Positions 17,238-26,504 of a stretch of DNA of 38,694 bases are shown in pieces. Position 1 is the stretch's first letter; the number at the start of each line of letters is the position of its first letter. Position numbers and translations under genes: made by a program. The notes under the pieces were generated by a model. It made no database searches. It had not been told where the DNA came from and saw nothing but the letters and a program-made list of their open reading frames with translations. The stretch covers positions 1 to 38,694 of the forward strand of contig JALNWG010000026.1 in NCBI GenBank assembly GCA_023231005.1, in the 5' to 3' direction. The stretch is from Bacteroidales bacterium (lineage in GTDB: Bacteria; Bacteroidota; Bacteroidia; Bacteroidales; FEN-979).

Positions 17238-18503
17238 ATGACCCCTGTTCAATCCTTTCCTAAAACCGATGCTGAGGTGATCATTATCGGGGCCGGACCT
17301 GCCGGAACAATAGCCGCTTTCGAGTTGGCAAAGCAAGGTATTTCGGTACTGATCCTTGAAAAAGCAATATTTCCACGTTATAAGGTTTGTGGTGCAGGCC
17401 TTACGCATAAAATCCTCTGTGAAATTCCTTTCGATCTTTCGCCGGTATTTGAAACTACCATCAATACAATCTGTTTTTCAACCGGGCTTAAGGAAGTGTT
17501 TACAAGAACATCCCCCGATCCGATCATCTATTGCAGCATGCGCGAAAAATTAGATGCATTTCTTCTCAGCCAGGCAGTGGCTGCCGGAGCCAGGGTCATA
17601 CATGGGGTTCATGCGCAGGATGTTAAGCAATCAATCAATCAGGTAGAGGTCATCACCCGTACCGGTTCTTACCGTTCCAAATTGTTAATCGGTGCCGACG
17701 GCGCTTCCAGCATGGTAGCACGAGTCTCCGGATTACGTGACAATCTTCTTCCGGGGTTGGCATGGGAAGCAGAAATTAAAACCAACTCCGATGCAATAAA
17801 CCGATTTTCAAATACAGTTTTTCTTGACTGGGGGAGCTTCCCGGGTGGATATGGCTGGGTTTTTCCAAAAAAAGATCATTTTTCTGTAGGCGTAGGTGGA
17901 CCTGCTCATCTTTCCAAATGGATGATGCTTTATTATCAGCAGTTTATGAATTATTTCATGGATGGTCTTCAAAATTTTTCTTCGTCCATTCCACATTACG
18001 AAACATCCTCGCTAAAATCATGGCCCATCCCTGTAAGGGTGAAAAAAAGCCGGTTTATTAATGACAAGGTAGTGGTTGTGGGAGATGCCGGTGGTTTGAC
18101 TGATCCTCTAACAGGGGAAGGGATATATTACGCCATTCGGAGTGGGAAATTAGCAGCAGAAGCTTGTTCTGATTATCTTCAGGGAAAGTCCTCCAAAATG
18201 GATCAATATTCTTTATCGGTGAATGAAGCGTTGATGACTGAATTGTTGGAAGCAAACAGAATCAGATACTTATTTAATACAGTACCCGGAAAAATCCATC
18301 ATTTTGTCCGTGACAGCGACCGTGCCTGGCGGGCATTTGGAAAAGTACTTCGCGGGGAGCGCTGGTATGCAGATGTTCGCAGGGGGTTTGGAAAATGGCG
18401 AATACTATGGGGAACTGCCTGTCGTATTTCCAAACAAATATCTGATCGTAAAGAAAGGAAGTTTTTAAGAAATGGAAAAATCAGGACGATAACAAGCTCT
18501 TGA
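17238..18503 (+). CDS. Geranylgeranyl-reductase-type FAD-dependent oxidoreductase
   Basis: This flavoprotein has 421 residues. The N-terminal dinucleotide fold is VIIIGAGPAGTIAAFELAKQG, followed by PRYKVCGAGL, which is typical of the geranylgeranyl-reductase/digeranylgeranylglycerophospholipid reductase group. The second FAD motif is VVVGDAGGLTDPLTGEGI. Enzymes of this group saturate polyprenyl chains or hydroxylate/halogenate small molecules. With a UbiA-family gene nearby, a quinone side chain or another isoprenoid is a possible substrate, but this is inference. It starts one base after the kinase stop. Its last 23 bases overlap the convergent yqeY 3' end. Confidence 0.87.
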   Translation: MTPVQSFPKTDAEVIIIGAGPAGTIAAFELAKQGISVLILEKAIFPRYKVCGAGLTHKILCEIPFDLSPVFETTINTICFSTGLKEVFTRTSPDPIIYCSMREKLDAFLLSQAVAAGARVIHGVHAQDVKQSINQVEVITRTGSYRSKLLIGADGASSMVARVSGLRDNLLPGLAWEAEIKTNSDAINRFSNTVFLDWGSFPGGYGWVFPKKDHFSVGVGGPAHLSKWMMLYYQQFMNYFMDGLQNFSSSIPHYETSSLKSWPIPVRVKKSRFINDKVVVVGDAGGLTDPLTGEGIYYAIRSGKLAAEACSDYLQGKSSKMDQYSLSVNEALMTELLEANRIRYLFNTVPGKIHHFVRDSDRAWRAFGKVLRGERWYADVRRGFGKWRILWGTACRISKQISDRKERKFLRNGKIRTITSS

Positions 18504-18933
18504 CAATTTCCGAAATCATTTTATTGTCGGCTTTCCCGGCTAATTCTTTGGAAGTCATTCCCATGACTTTTCCCATATCTTTAATTGAGGCAGCGCCGGT
18601 TTGTGCAATTACTTTTTTTACGATCGCAATGACCTCTTCCTGTGAAAGCTGGTGAGGTAAATATGATTCAATAATAGTAGCTTCAAAAAGCTCTTTAGAA
18701 GCTAAATCGGGGCGATTGGCATTTTTATAAATATCCGCTGATTCGCGGCGTTGTTTCACTAACTTCTGGAGGATTTTCAATTCTGTTGACTCATCCATAT
18801 CTCCGGTACCACTCTCTTTGGTCTTTTCCAGTAGCAAGGCCGCCTTAACAGCCCGCAAGGCTTCCAGTTTTTCGGCATTCCGGGCCAACATAGTGGCTTT
18901 GATGTCGTCATTAATCTTTTGTTCAAGTTTCAT
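18481..18933 (-). CDS. yqeY: GatB/YqeY-domain protein
   Basis: The protein has 150 residues and is a stand-alone YqeY domain related to the tRNA-binding tail of amidotransferase subunit GatB. It starts MKLEQKINDDIKATMLARNAEKLEALRAVKAAL and contains the GTGDMDE... and IKDMGKVMGM motifs. The molecular role is not established; binding to tRNA or to the aminoacylation machinery is assumed from homology. The start codon directly abuts the ftsZ stop with no spacer, so it is translated as the tail gene of the dcw cluster, an arrangement common in Bacteroidota. Confidence 0.93.
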   Translation of the reverse strand: MKLEQKINDDIKATMLARNAEKLEALRAVKAALLLEKTKESGTGDMDESTELKILQKLVKQRRESADIYKNANRPDLASKELFEATIIESYLPHQLSQEEVIAIVKKVIAQTGAASIKDMGKVMGMTSKELAGKADNKMISEIVKSLLSS

Positions 18934-20538
18934 TTAGTCAACATTTTTATGAAGAAAAGAGTTTTCACTTTTCAGTTCGATTGACTTATCGGGATTTTCC
19001 GAAAGAGTTAATTTTGAAGCCTGTGACTCGGATGATAAAGGAGCATCATTGAGTTCAACGTTACGACGTTTATAAGCAGGGATACTTTCAAGTTCATAAA
19101 GGTTATTCTCAATGGGGGTATGATTTTTCAGTTTTTCACTGAGCGCCCTTAGTTTTGAAACCCGTTCGAAGGATTTTTTACTTTGAAAATCATTCGGATC
19201 GATGATAACTGGTGGTTGAACAGGGTTGCCAGGTTGAGGGTTGAAGTGCATAACCGGTTCCATTTCTGCTGCGTTTTCAACAGGCTGGAGTTCATGTACA
19301 AGTGTTTCTGCTGGTTCGGGGATGGCTTTCAAATCGGGGTTGTCAATAGCAAATTCAAAAGTACGGGTAGTTTCTGCTGGTTCTGGTTCCAATTTTGGAG
19401 CAACATGAAAAGATTCTGGTTCAAGTTCGGGTTTAGGTTCTGGCTCAAGGTTTAGAGGGATTTCCGGTTCCTGAGTAAAGATTCTCTTTTCGACTTTCGG
19501 TGAGGGAGAATCGGAATAGAGTTTATGAACCATCACATCCACTGGTTTAGTGGGATCTTTCTGTTTATGATCTTCGTCAAACCCGGTAGCAATAATGGTT
19601 ACGCTGATTTTATCATCAAGGTTTTCGTCAAATCCGTTACCCCATATCACCTCACCAGTCGATCTTGTTTTTTCCTGGATATAATCGGTAATCTCTGTCA
19701 CCTCATCCATCGTGATCTCATTTTTACCTGAGGAGATATATAGTAAGAGATTTCCTGCTCCCTCAATGTCATTGTTGTCGAGCAACGGGGAATTCAATGC
19801 CTCTTCCACAGCGAGTTGTGCTCGGTTTGGGCCATTGGCCACACCGGTTCCCATAATAGCTACTCCGCTGTTTTTCATTACGGTTTTAACATCTTCAAAA
19901 TCGACATTGATATACCCGGCAACAGTGATGATTTCAGCAATCCCTTTTGCAGCTGTGGTAAGGACATTATCTGCACGGGTAAATGCTTCCGATAACGGCA
20001 AATCACCACAAAGCATCCTCAATTTGTCATTGCTGATGATAAGAAGGGCATCCACATTTTCTTTAAGCTGACGAATTCCATCTTCAGCCGATTGCCTGCG
20101 TTTGCGGCCCTCGAAAGAAAAAGGAATGGTGACGATCCCGACGGTTAGGATATCGAGTTCTCTGGAAATTTGTGCAATGACAGGGGCAGCACCGGTACCA
20201 GTACCTCCACCCAGGCCAGCAGTAATAAACAACATTTTGGTTCCTTTTTCCAGCACTGCACGAATGTCGTCAGAATTTTCGAGTGCCGCATTACGGCCTA
20301 CCGATGGAGTAGCTCCGGCACCCAAACCTCCGGTAAGGTTAGCACCCAATTGAACCCGCGTTGGAACAGGACTTGATTCCATGGCTTGTGCATCTGTATT
20401 GCAGATAATGAAGTCGACTCCTCTTATTCCTTGCCGGAACATGTGGTTAACAGCATTGCTTCCACCACCGCCAACTCCGATAACTTTAATAATAGACGAT
20501 TGATTTTTGGGTAAATCAAACTTTAGCATTCCAGCCAT
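18934..20538 (-). CDS. ftsZ: Cell division GTPase FtsZ
   Basis: This tubulin homologue polymerises into the Z ring. It has 534 residues, longer than the E. coli protein because of a long Pro/Glu-rich linker. The GTPase core (about 15-330) has GGGGSNAVNHM (residues 23-33) and the tubulin signature GGGTGTGAAP at 110-119. The synergy-loop region NVDFEDVKTVM is intact. The linker (about 345-470) contains low-complexity PEPKPELEPEP. Two tail motifs follow: IPAYKRRNVEL about 45 residues before the end, and the terminal NSFLHKNVD, both like those I recall in Bacteroidota FtsZ. The ATG at 20536-20538 is 99 bases after ftsA, the longest gap in the cluster, which holds a candidate extra promoter. Confidence 0.98.
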   Translation of the reverse strand: MAGMLKFDLPKNQSSIIKVIGVGGGGSNAVNHMFRQGIRGVDFIICNTDAQAMESSPVPTRVQLGANLTGGLGAGATPSVGRNAALENSDDIRAVLEKGTKMLFITAGLGGGTGTGAAPVIAQISRELDILTVGIVTIPFSFEGRKRRQSAEDGIRQLKENVDALLIISNDKLRMLCGDLPLSEAFTRADNVLTTAAKGIAEIITVAGYINVDFEDVKTVMKNSGVAIMGTGVANGPNRAQLAVEEALNSPLLDNNDIEGAGNLLLYISSGKNEITMDEVTEITDYIQEKTRSTGEVIWGNGFDENLDDKISVTIIATGFDEDHKQKDPTKPVDVMVHKLYSDSPSPKVEKRIFTQEPEIPLNLEPEPKPELEPESFHVAPKLEPEPAETTRTFEFAIDNPDLKAIPEPAETLVHELQPVENAAEMEPVMHFNPQPGNPVQPPVIIDPNDFQSKKSFERVSKLRALSEKLKNHTPIENNLYELESIPAYKRRNVELNDAPLSSESQASKLTLSENPDKSIELKSENSFLHKNVD

Positions 20539-20560
20539 GATTTTAATTTTTTAGTCCGTT

Positions 20561-20593
20561 TAAAATTATTAAGAAACACTTTTGAAAATCAAC
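20561..20593 (-). promoter_or_regulatory. Candidate internal promoter for ftsZ-yqeY
   Basis: On the minus strand, GTTG (20590-20593), a 21-base spacer and TAATTTTA (20561-20568) resemble the Bacteroidota -33/-7 pair with one mismatch in each box. It lies in the 99-base ftsA-ftsZ gap, ending 22 bases before the ftsZ ATG. Confidence 0.35.
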
Positions 20594-20637
20594 TTAATTT
20601 ATTTTTTTATTAACACATTCATTGTTAATAGCGATAT

Positions 20638-21972
20638 TTATTCAATATCCTCTTCAAAAATATTTCGGATTTTATCGAGAAACCGATCAGGGAACCCTTT
20701 CACAGATCTTTCCAAATCTTTGACTTTTTTTTCTTTTACCTTCTTTTTCTTCCCGGTTGGTTCAGGTTCTTCTTCAACTTCAAGCGGAATTTCCGGCTTA
20801 TTTTTTTCAAGTTCTTTTTCATACCGCTCAATTCCTTCGATCACCAGTCCAATCCCGGTAGCATGCATGGGACTGGTCATTTCTTCTGGTACTTCGGTCG
20901 AAAGATGTTCGTTGGGGTATCCGATCCGGGTATCGAGACCGGTCATAAATTCGGTGAGTTGGGCCACATGTTTCAAGTGAGCACCACCACCTGTCAGGAC
21001 AATTCCTCCAATAAGTTTTTTTTCATAACCCGAATTTTTTATTTCATAAAAAACATGCTCAATGATCTCCTCCATTCGGGCCTGAATGATGCTCGCTAGG
21101 TTTTTCAGGCTGATCTCTTTGGGGGCACGGCCACGTAATCCGGGAATGGCAACTATCTCCTCTTCCCGGTTTTCTCGTGCCAGAGCTGACCCAAACTTGA
21201 TTTTTAGTTCTTCTGCGTGTTTTTTAATAATGGAGCATCCCTCTTTAATATCTTCTGTAATAATTTCTCCTCCCAGGGGAATAACTGCTGTATGACGGAT
21301 AATTCCGGCGTGGAAGATCGCAATATCGGAAGTCCCGCCACCAATATCTACTAATACTACCCCGGCTTCTTTCTCTTCTTCACTTAGTACTGCTTCGGAA
21401 GAAGCAATGGGCTCTAAAATAAGTTCTACTACCTCCAATCCTGCTTTTTTCACACATTTATAGATGTTCTTGGCTGCTGCAGTCTGACCGATAATGATGT
21501 GAAAATTGGCTTCCAGGGAACTGCCAATCATGCCTTTGGGTGTCATAATGCCATTTTCCCCGTCAATACTGAACTCCTGAGGAATCACATCCAATATCTC
21601 CTCTCCTGGATTCATATTGAGGTTGTACATGCTGTTGCATAATTTATCGATATCTTCCTGGCTGATCTCAACATCACTATTTTCCCGGATTATGTTCCCC
21701 CGGTGCTGCAAACTTTTTATATGTAAACCGGCAATGCCAACATTTACAAACTTGATGTCAACTCCCGACTTGGCTGAGGCCTCAGCAACTGCTTCCTTGA
21801 TCGATTGTACCGTGTTGTCGATATTGGCAACAACTCCACGTTTCACCCCGATCGACGGGACTCTTCCAAATCCCAGAATCTCTATTTTCCCATGTTCGTT
21901 TTTACGACCTACAATAACCGCAATTTTAGTCGTGCCAATGTCGAGACCGACGATAATACCCGAATTTTTCAT
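20638..21972 (-). CDS. ftsA: Cell division protein FtsA
   Basis: This actin-like ATPase tethers FtsZ to the membrane and recruits late divisome proteins. It has 444 residues. Phosphate-1 is VGLDIGTTKIAVIVG near the N-terminus, phosphate-2 is LVDIGGGTSDIAIF, and the adenosine motif is GGIVLTGGGAHLKHV. After residue about 385 comes a highly charged Lys/Glu tail (GKKKKVKEKK), ending in RFLDKIRNIFEEDIE, a plausible amphipathic membrane-targeting helix. It begins 5 bases after ftsQ. Confidence 0.97.
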   Translation of the reverse strand: MKNSGIIVGLDIGTTKIAVIVGRKNEHGKIEILGFGRVPSIGVKRGVVANIDNTVQSIKEAVAEASAKSGVDIKFVNVGIAGLHIKSLQHRGNIIRENSDVEISQEDIDKLCNSMYNLNMNPGEEILDVIPQEFSIDGENGIMTPKGMIGSSLEANFHIIIGQTAAAKNIYKCVKKAGLEVVELILEPIASSEAVLSEEEKEAGVVLVDIGGGTSDIAIFHAGIIRHTAVIPLGGEIITEDIKEGCSIIKKHAEELKIKFGSALARENREEEIVAIPGLRGRAPKEISLKNLASIIQARMEEIIEHVFYEIKNSGYEKKLIGGIVLTGGGAHLKHVAQLTEFMTGLDTRIGYPNEHLSTEVPEEMTSPMHATGIGLVIEGIERYEKELEKNKPEIPLEVEEEPEPTGKKKKVKEKKVKDLERSVKGFPDRFLDKIRNIFEEDIE

Positions 21973-21977
21973 GCTAA

Positions 21978-22781
21978 TTATATTTTAGAACAGACTACTT
22001 GATTCTTGTTTTTAATGTTGATGATATTATATTTATTCCATCCAATCTTATTTAAACCCAACCGATAAAAAACATAGAGCTTCTGAAACTTCTCACTCAA
22101 ATCTGTGGCTTTCCCAAGAAGAATCACATGATTACCCACCTTCGGGATCAATTCAAATTCATGTTGTTCATTAACATAGATTTGATCAATTTGTGATTTT
22201 AAAAAGGGATCGTGTGAAATAAATAACCCCAATTTGTAAAGGTTGGTCAATAGTGAATCATAATAAATGGAATCGCTTACTGAAAGAAGATTAATGCGAT
22301 ATCTTGGATTTTTATTGTAGGAATCGTCAATCATTCCATTGGCTACCAAAACCCTGGCAGAAAACTCCGGGCTTACTGGAAGCATTGTCCCGGCTTCGTC
22401 GAGATAAAAACTCTCAAGCCGTTTATTAATGATTCGTAACAATGGCTCTCTTTGCTTTATATCGATAAACAACGATCCTTTATTGTTTTCATAAACTGAA
22501 ACTTTCGCTATATAAGGCTGTTCCCGCAATGCTTTTTCGATGGCCCCGGTGTTAATATATCCAAGTGGTTTCCCTTTCAAAATCCCAGCCGATCTAAGAA
22601 GCAGGGAATCGATGTTGGACTTTGTGATCAATTTATCGGTAGAACCATAGTCAATCGAAACCTCGATTTTTTTGCAAGGACGGTTATATTGGGCAACTTC
22701 CACAAAACCAACCAATACTCCAGCACCTGCAAAGAGGAGTACCCAAATGGTGATTTTCAGTATTTTCAAAAATTTCTTCAT
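21978..22781 (-). CDS. ftsQ: Cell division protein FtsQ
   Basis: This bitopic divisome protein has 267 residues. A short basic cytosolic tail is followed by one transmembrane helix (ILKITIWVLLFAGAGVLVGF, about residues 6-25). A periplasmic POTRA-like region follows (LGYINTGAIEKALREQPYIAKVSVYENNKGSLFIDIKQREPLLRI) and then the beta domain that contacts FtsL/FtsI partners. Sequence conservation in the family is low; the call rests on topology, the POTRA-type pattern and position between murC and ftsA. The start lies 3 bases after the murC stop. Confidence 0.92.
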   Translation of the reverse strand: MKKFLKILKITIWVLLFAGAGVLVGFVEVAQYNRPCKKIEVSIDYGSTDKLITKSNIDSLLLRSAGILKGKPLGYINTGAIEKALREQPYIAKVSVYENNKGSLFIDIKQREPLLRIINKRLESFYLDEAGTMLPVSPEFSARVLVANGMIDDSYNKNPRYRINLLSVSDSIYYDSLLTNLYKLGLFISHDPFLKSQIDQIYVNEQHEFELIPKVGNHVILLGKATDLSEKFQKLYVFYRLGLNKIGWNKYNIINIKNKNQVVCSKI

Positions 22782-22784
22782 GGT

Positions 22785-24164
22785 TTACGTTGCATCCAAT
22801 GCTTCCATAATTGGTTTTACCAATTGATCTATATCACCAGCTCCAAGTGTCAGCAATACTTCCGGCTTCCGACTTCTCAGCGTATCCACAACTCCGGTTT
22901 TAGTCATAAGTTTTTTATTTTTTAACCTGATCAGATCCAGCAACATTTGGGAAGTTACCCCTTTGATGGGCAACTCCCTGGCGGGATAGATATCGAGCAG
23001 CCATAACTCATCGAACATTTCCAAACTGCGTGCAAAATCATTGGCCAAATCACGGGTCCTCGAAAAAAGATGAGGTTGAAAAATCCCCGTGATCTTCTTT
23101 GTGGGATAGATCTCTTTTACAGCGCGAATACATGCTTTAAGTTCTTCCGGGTGATGAGCGTAATCGTCGATATAAACCAATCCGGGACGTCGAATGTGAA
23201 CTTCAAAACGACGCTGAACTCCTTCGAAGCCTTGCAAAGCAGTTCTCAACAGTTTTTCGTCCAATCCCAGCAGATATCCCACTGCCAACGCAGCAACTGC
23301 ATTTTCAAGATTAAACATTCCGGGAATACCGAGAATTAAATCCGTAAGAACCCCAGAAGGCATTACATAATCAAAATGAATAATTCCTTCTTTTATCCGG
23401 ATGTTTTTAGCCTTAAAATCGGAAATTCCATTGAGTGAATAGGAGTATTCTTTAAAATTCTGTTTTTGTATCGGAGTAATAGAAGTCCCTTGTTTTAGGA
23501 TCAGAGCCCCATTAGCCTGGATTCGGGAAGTAAATTCTTCAAATGTTTTTTGTAACTCTTCTTCATTGCCATAGATATCCAGATGATCGGCATCGGCAGA
23601 GGTAATGATGGCAATATGGGGAGCAAGTTGTAAGAAAGACTTATCGTATTCATCGGCTTCCACGACACAATAAGGGTTACCCGTGGGATGATTGGAAGCA
23701 TTGAAAAGGAAATTCGTGCCATAATTCCTTGAGATTCCTCCTAAAAATGCAAAATGTTCAATATCGCAACAGGAAAGAAGATGAGCTATTAAAGTCGATG
23801 TCGTTGTTTTTCCATGAGTTCCGGCTACGGCAATAGTCTTCATGGAAGATGAAATCAAGCCAAGCACCTCTGCTCTTTTTTTCAAGGGGAACCCTTTTTC
23901 CTTTAGAAATGACAATTCGGCCAGGTCATGTGGAATTGCAGGGGTATAGACTACGAGATCAGGATGAAGAGGGATTTGCCCGGGATCATCTTCAAAATGA
24001 ATTACCATCCCTTCCTTGATCAACTGAGTAGTCAGGGCTGTTGGTGTACGATCATAACCCGAAACATGGGCCCCTTTCCAGGCGAAATAACGCGCCAATG
24101 AGCTCATTCCGATACCTCCGATACCCAGAAAATAGATGTTTTTTATGTCCTTCAAATCGATCAT
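22785..24164 (-). CDS. murC: UDP-N-acetylmuramate--L-alanine ligase
   Basis: This cytoplasmic ATP-dependent ligase adds L-Ala to UDP-MurNAc. It has 459 residues. The N-terminal UDP-binding Rossmann domain has YFLGIGGIGMSSLA (11-24). The central domain has P-loop GTHGKTTT at 115-122 and EADEYDKSFL. The C-terminal domain has YIDDYAHHPEEL and FQPHLFSRT. All three Mur domains are present, in contrast to the murD paralogue in the same cluster. Its ATG overlaps the murG stop by 4 bases (ATGA). Confidence 0.98.
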   Translation of the reverse strand: MIDLKDIKNIYFLGIGGIGMSSLARYFAWKGAHVSGYDRTPTALTTQLIKEGMVIHFEDDPGQIPLHPDLVVYTPAIPHDLAELSFLKEKGFPLKKRAEVLGLISSSMKTIAVAGTHGKTTTSTLIAHLLSCCDIEHFAFLGGISRNYGTNFLFNASNHPTGNPYCVVEADEYDKSFLQLAPHIAIITSADADHLDIYGNEEELQKTFEEFTSRIQANGALILKQGTSITPIQKQNFKEYSYSLNGISDFKAKNIRIKEGIIHFDYVMPSGVLTDLILGIPGMFNLENAVAALAVGYLLGLDEKLLRTALQGFEGVQRRFEVHIRRPGLVYIDDYAHHPEELKACIRAVKEIYPTKKITGIFQPHLFSRTRDLANDFARSLEMFDELWLLDIYPARELPIKGVTSQMLLDLIRLKNKKLMTKTGVVDTLRSRKPEVLLTLGAGDIDQLVKPIMEALDAT

Positions 24165-25285
24165 GAACTGGGGTTTGATAGCTTTATTAATGTTATTATT
24201 TCATCGGCGATTTTATCTGCGGCATTCACAATGCCAAGCGGTTTGATGTGTCCAGCCAGACTCTGTTGAAGTTCCTGATTTCCCATTACCTGAAAAATTA
24301 CAGAACTGAGTTTTTCAATGGCTTCCTGATCTCTGACCAAAAGGGCTGCCTGTTGATCAACCAGCGATCTGGCATTTTTCATCTGATGATCCTCTGCTAC
24401 ATTGGGAGATGGGATCAGAATACAAGGTTTTGCAACCACACAAAGTTCCGATATGGCGATTGCCCCTGCACGAGATACGATTAAACTGGCAGCTGCATAG
24501 GCAAGATCCATCCGATCGATAAAAGGAACCGCAACCAGGATCCCTTTTTTTGTATCCTTCAACTGCACTTGGATCGATTTATAATAGTATTTTCCGGTTT
24601 GCCAGAGGATCTGGATGGGTGACCGATCGTTTGGTTTTTCCAGTTCTTTCACCAACTCAAGCATCGCCTGATTGATGGTGCCTGCACCTCCGCTGCCACC
24701 CATGACAAGGACTACCGGGACATCCTCTTGCAAACCAAAGTGTTTCCGGGCTTCTCTTTCCATTCCTTGCAAATGAATAAGATCCTGGCGGATTGGATTT
24801 CCAGTAAGAATAATTTTATTTTTTGGAAAATATTTTTCCATCCCGGAATAAGCAACGCAAATTTTCTGCACTTTTTTGCTTAATAAACGATTGGTCATTC
24901 CCGGGAAGGAGTTTTGTTCCTGAATCAGAGTCGGAATTCCTTTGTCGGTTGCAATCCGTAAAGTGGGTCCACTTGCATAACCACCAACTCCGACCACCGC
25001 GTCTGGTTTGAAATGGCCAATCAGTGATCTGGCTTTCAGCATACTGGCCATCAACTTAAAAGGGAAAGTGAGGTTTTTTAATGTCCATCTACGCTGAAAT
25101 CCACTAACGGTAAGTCCTTCAATATGATACCCTGCAGCAGGAACCTTCTCCATCTCCATCCTCCCTTTGGCTCCAATAAACAGGATTTCGAGATCCTCCA
25201 TCTTCGCTCTAAGGGCGTTGGCAATTGCAATTGCGGGGAATACGTGTCCCCCGGTCCCACCTCCGCTGATAATGATTTTTTTCAT
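24161..25285 (-). CDS. murG: UDP-GlcNAc:lipid I N-acetylglucosaminyltransferase
   Basis: This membrane-associated GT28 glycosyltransferase makes lipid II from lipid I. It has 374 residues. The N-terminal domain has GGGTGGHVFPAIAIA (about 8-22) and VGVGGYASGPT; the C-terminal donor domain has VMGGSGGAGTIN and SRAGAIAISEL. Its start overlaps the ftsW stop by 4 bases, implying translational coupling of the glycosyltransferase with the SEDS polymerase. Confidence 0.98.
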   Translation of the reverse strand: MKKIIISGGGTGGHVFPAIAIANALRAKMEDLEILFIGAKGRMEMEKVPAAGYHIEGLTVSGFQRRWTLKNLTFPFKLMASMLKARSLIGHFKPDAVVGVGGYASGPTLRIATDKGIPTLIQEQNSFPGMTNRLLSKKVQKICVAYSGMEKYFPKNKIILTGNPIRQDLIHLQGMEREARKHFGLQEDVPVVLVMGGSGGAGTINQAMLELVKELEKPNDRSPIQILWQTGKYYYKSIQVQLKDTKKGILVAVPFIDRMDLAYAAASLIVSRAGAIAISELCVVAKPCILIPSPNVAEDHQMKNARSLVDQQAALLVRDQEAIEKLSSVIFQVMGNQELQQSLAGHIKPLGIVNAADKIADEIITLIKLSNPSS

Positions 25286-26493
25286 ATAGCAGGTACATTT
25301 TGTGGTTCAGCCTGTTTGACAGGTTCCTGTAATATCTCTATCTCGGTTCCATTGCGGGTTTCCATTTCTGATCTTCGGCTTACACTGAGAATGATACCAA
25401 TGGAAATACTGGTAAACCAAATAGAGGTACCTCCCATACTGATCAGTGGTAAAGTTTGCCCAGTAACGGGGAAAAGATTTACGGCAACCGCCATATTGAT
25501 TAACGCCTGGAAAACCAGGCTGAATCCAATTCCAATCGCAAGCAATGACCCGAAATTTCCCTGACTTCGGCTTGCTATTCGGATCACGCGGAAAAACAAG
25601 ATCAGATATAAAAGCAGGATAAAAACTCCACCCACCAAACCATACTCTTCAATGATAATGGCAAAAATGAAATCGGAATAGGGGTGGGGAAGAAAATTTC
25701 TTTGAGTACTCTTCCCTGGTGATTTTCCTAAAATGCCTCCAGATACAATGGCAATTTTTGCCTGGTCTACCTGGTAGGTAGCATCGGGTTCAGCTTCTTC
25801 ATTATTGATAAAATGGTCAATACGAGCCACCCAGGTCGTTCCCCGGGGAAATATGGCCGGAAAAGTTTTTGAAAGGAAAAAAATCATCACAATTCCCACA
25901 ATTCCTAATCCAACTAAGGATACCATATATTTCATGCTGATTCTGCCAATGAACATCAGAACCAGGCAGGTAACAAATAGAATGGCTGCTGTAGAAAAAT
26001 TGGCAGGAAGAATCATGACAGTGACAAGGATAACGGGAATAATCACAGGAAGAAATCCTTTCCGGAAATTCTGAACCATTTCCTGTTTTTTACTCAGGAT
26101 CCGAGCAAGATACATGATCAGGAAAAGTTTTGCAACATCCGAACTTTGAAACGTAAGATTAACGTAAGGAACCGTCAACCATCGATTTGCTTCATTTAGA
26201 TTGGTGCCGGATATCATGGTAATCAACAAGAGTGGAAAAGTAAGAATCAATCCGATCTGAGATATTCTCGAATAATAGGTGTATTTGATTAAATGGGTGA
26301 TATACATTAAGGCCAATCCAAATCCAAGGATCAGAAGATGTTTGAAAAGATAATATTCGGTATTACCATGCTGTTTTTTATACGCCAGGGTTCCCGTCGA
26401 ACTGTAAACTGCCAAAAGGGAAAAAATGCAAAGGATGATCACAATGATCCAGATCACTTTATCTCCCTTCATTTTTGTAAAAACATTAGGCAT
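25282..26493 (-). CDS. ftsW: Septal SEDS glycosyltransferase FtsW
   Basis: This polytopic SEDS protein polymerises lipid II at the septum together with FtsI. It has 403 residues with about ten transmembrane helices and a short cytosolic C-terminal tail. It shows the YSSTGTLAY start region, the SDVAKLFLIMYLARIL cytoplasmic segment, the extracellular PHPYSDFIFAIIIEEYGLVGG motif, and GQTLPLISMGGTS near the end, all typical of FtsW/RodA. Position in the dcw cluster favours FtsW over RodA. It starts 11 bases after the truncated murD. Confidence 0.96.
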   Translation of the reverse strand: MPNVFTKMKGDKVIWIIVIILCIFSLLAVYSSTGTLAYKKQHGNTEYYLFKHLLILGFGLALMYITHLIKYTYYSRISQIGLILTFPLLLITMISGTNLNEANRWLTVPYVNLTFQSSDVAKLFLIMYLARILSKKQEMVQNFRKGFLPVIIPVILVTVMILPANFSTAAILFVTCLVLMFIGRISMKYMVSLVGLGIVGIVMIFFLSKTFPAIFPRGTTWVARIDHFINNEEAEPDATYQVDQAKIAIVSGGILGKSPGKSTQRNFLPHPYSDFIFAIIIEEYGLVGGVFILLLYLILFFRVIRIASRSQGNFGSLLAIGIGFSLVFQALINMAVAVNLFPVTGQTLPLISMGGTSIWFTSISIGIILSVSRRSEMETRNGTEIEILQEPVKQAEPQNVPAI

Positions 26494-26504
26494 GGAATAT
26501 TAAT

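Noticed and set aside
19712..20071. 119-codon plus-strand frame inside ftsZ, and a 123-codon one inside ftsA (21617-21988)
   Set aside because: Both are antisense to conserved coding sequence, with low-complexity Ser/Thr/Pro composition and no domain.
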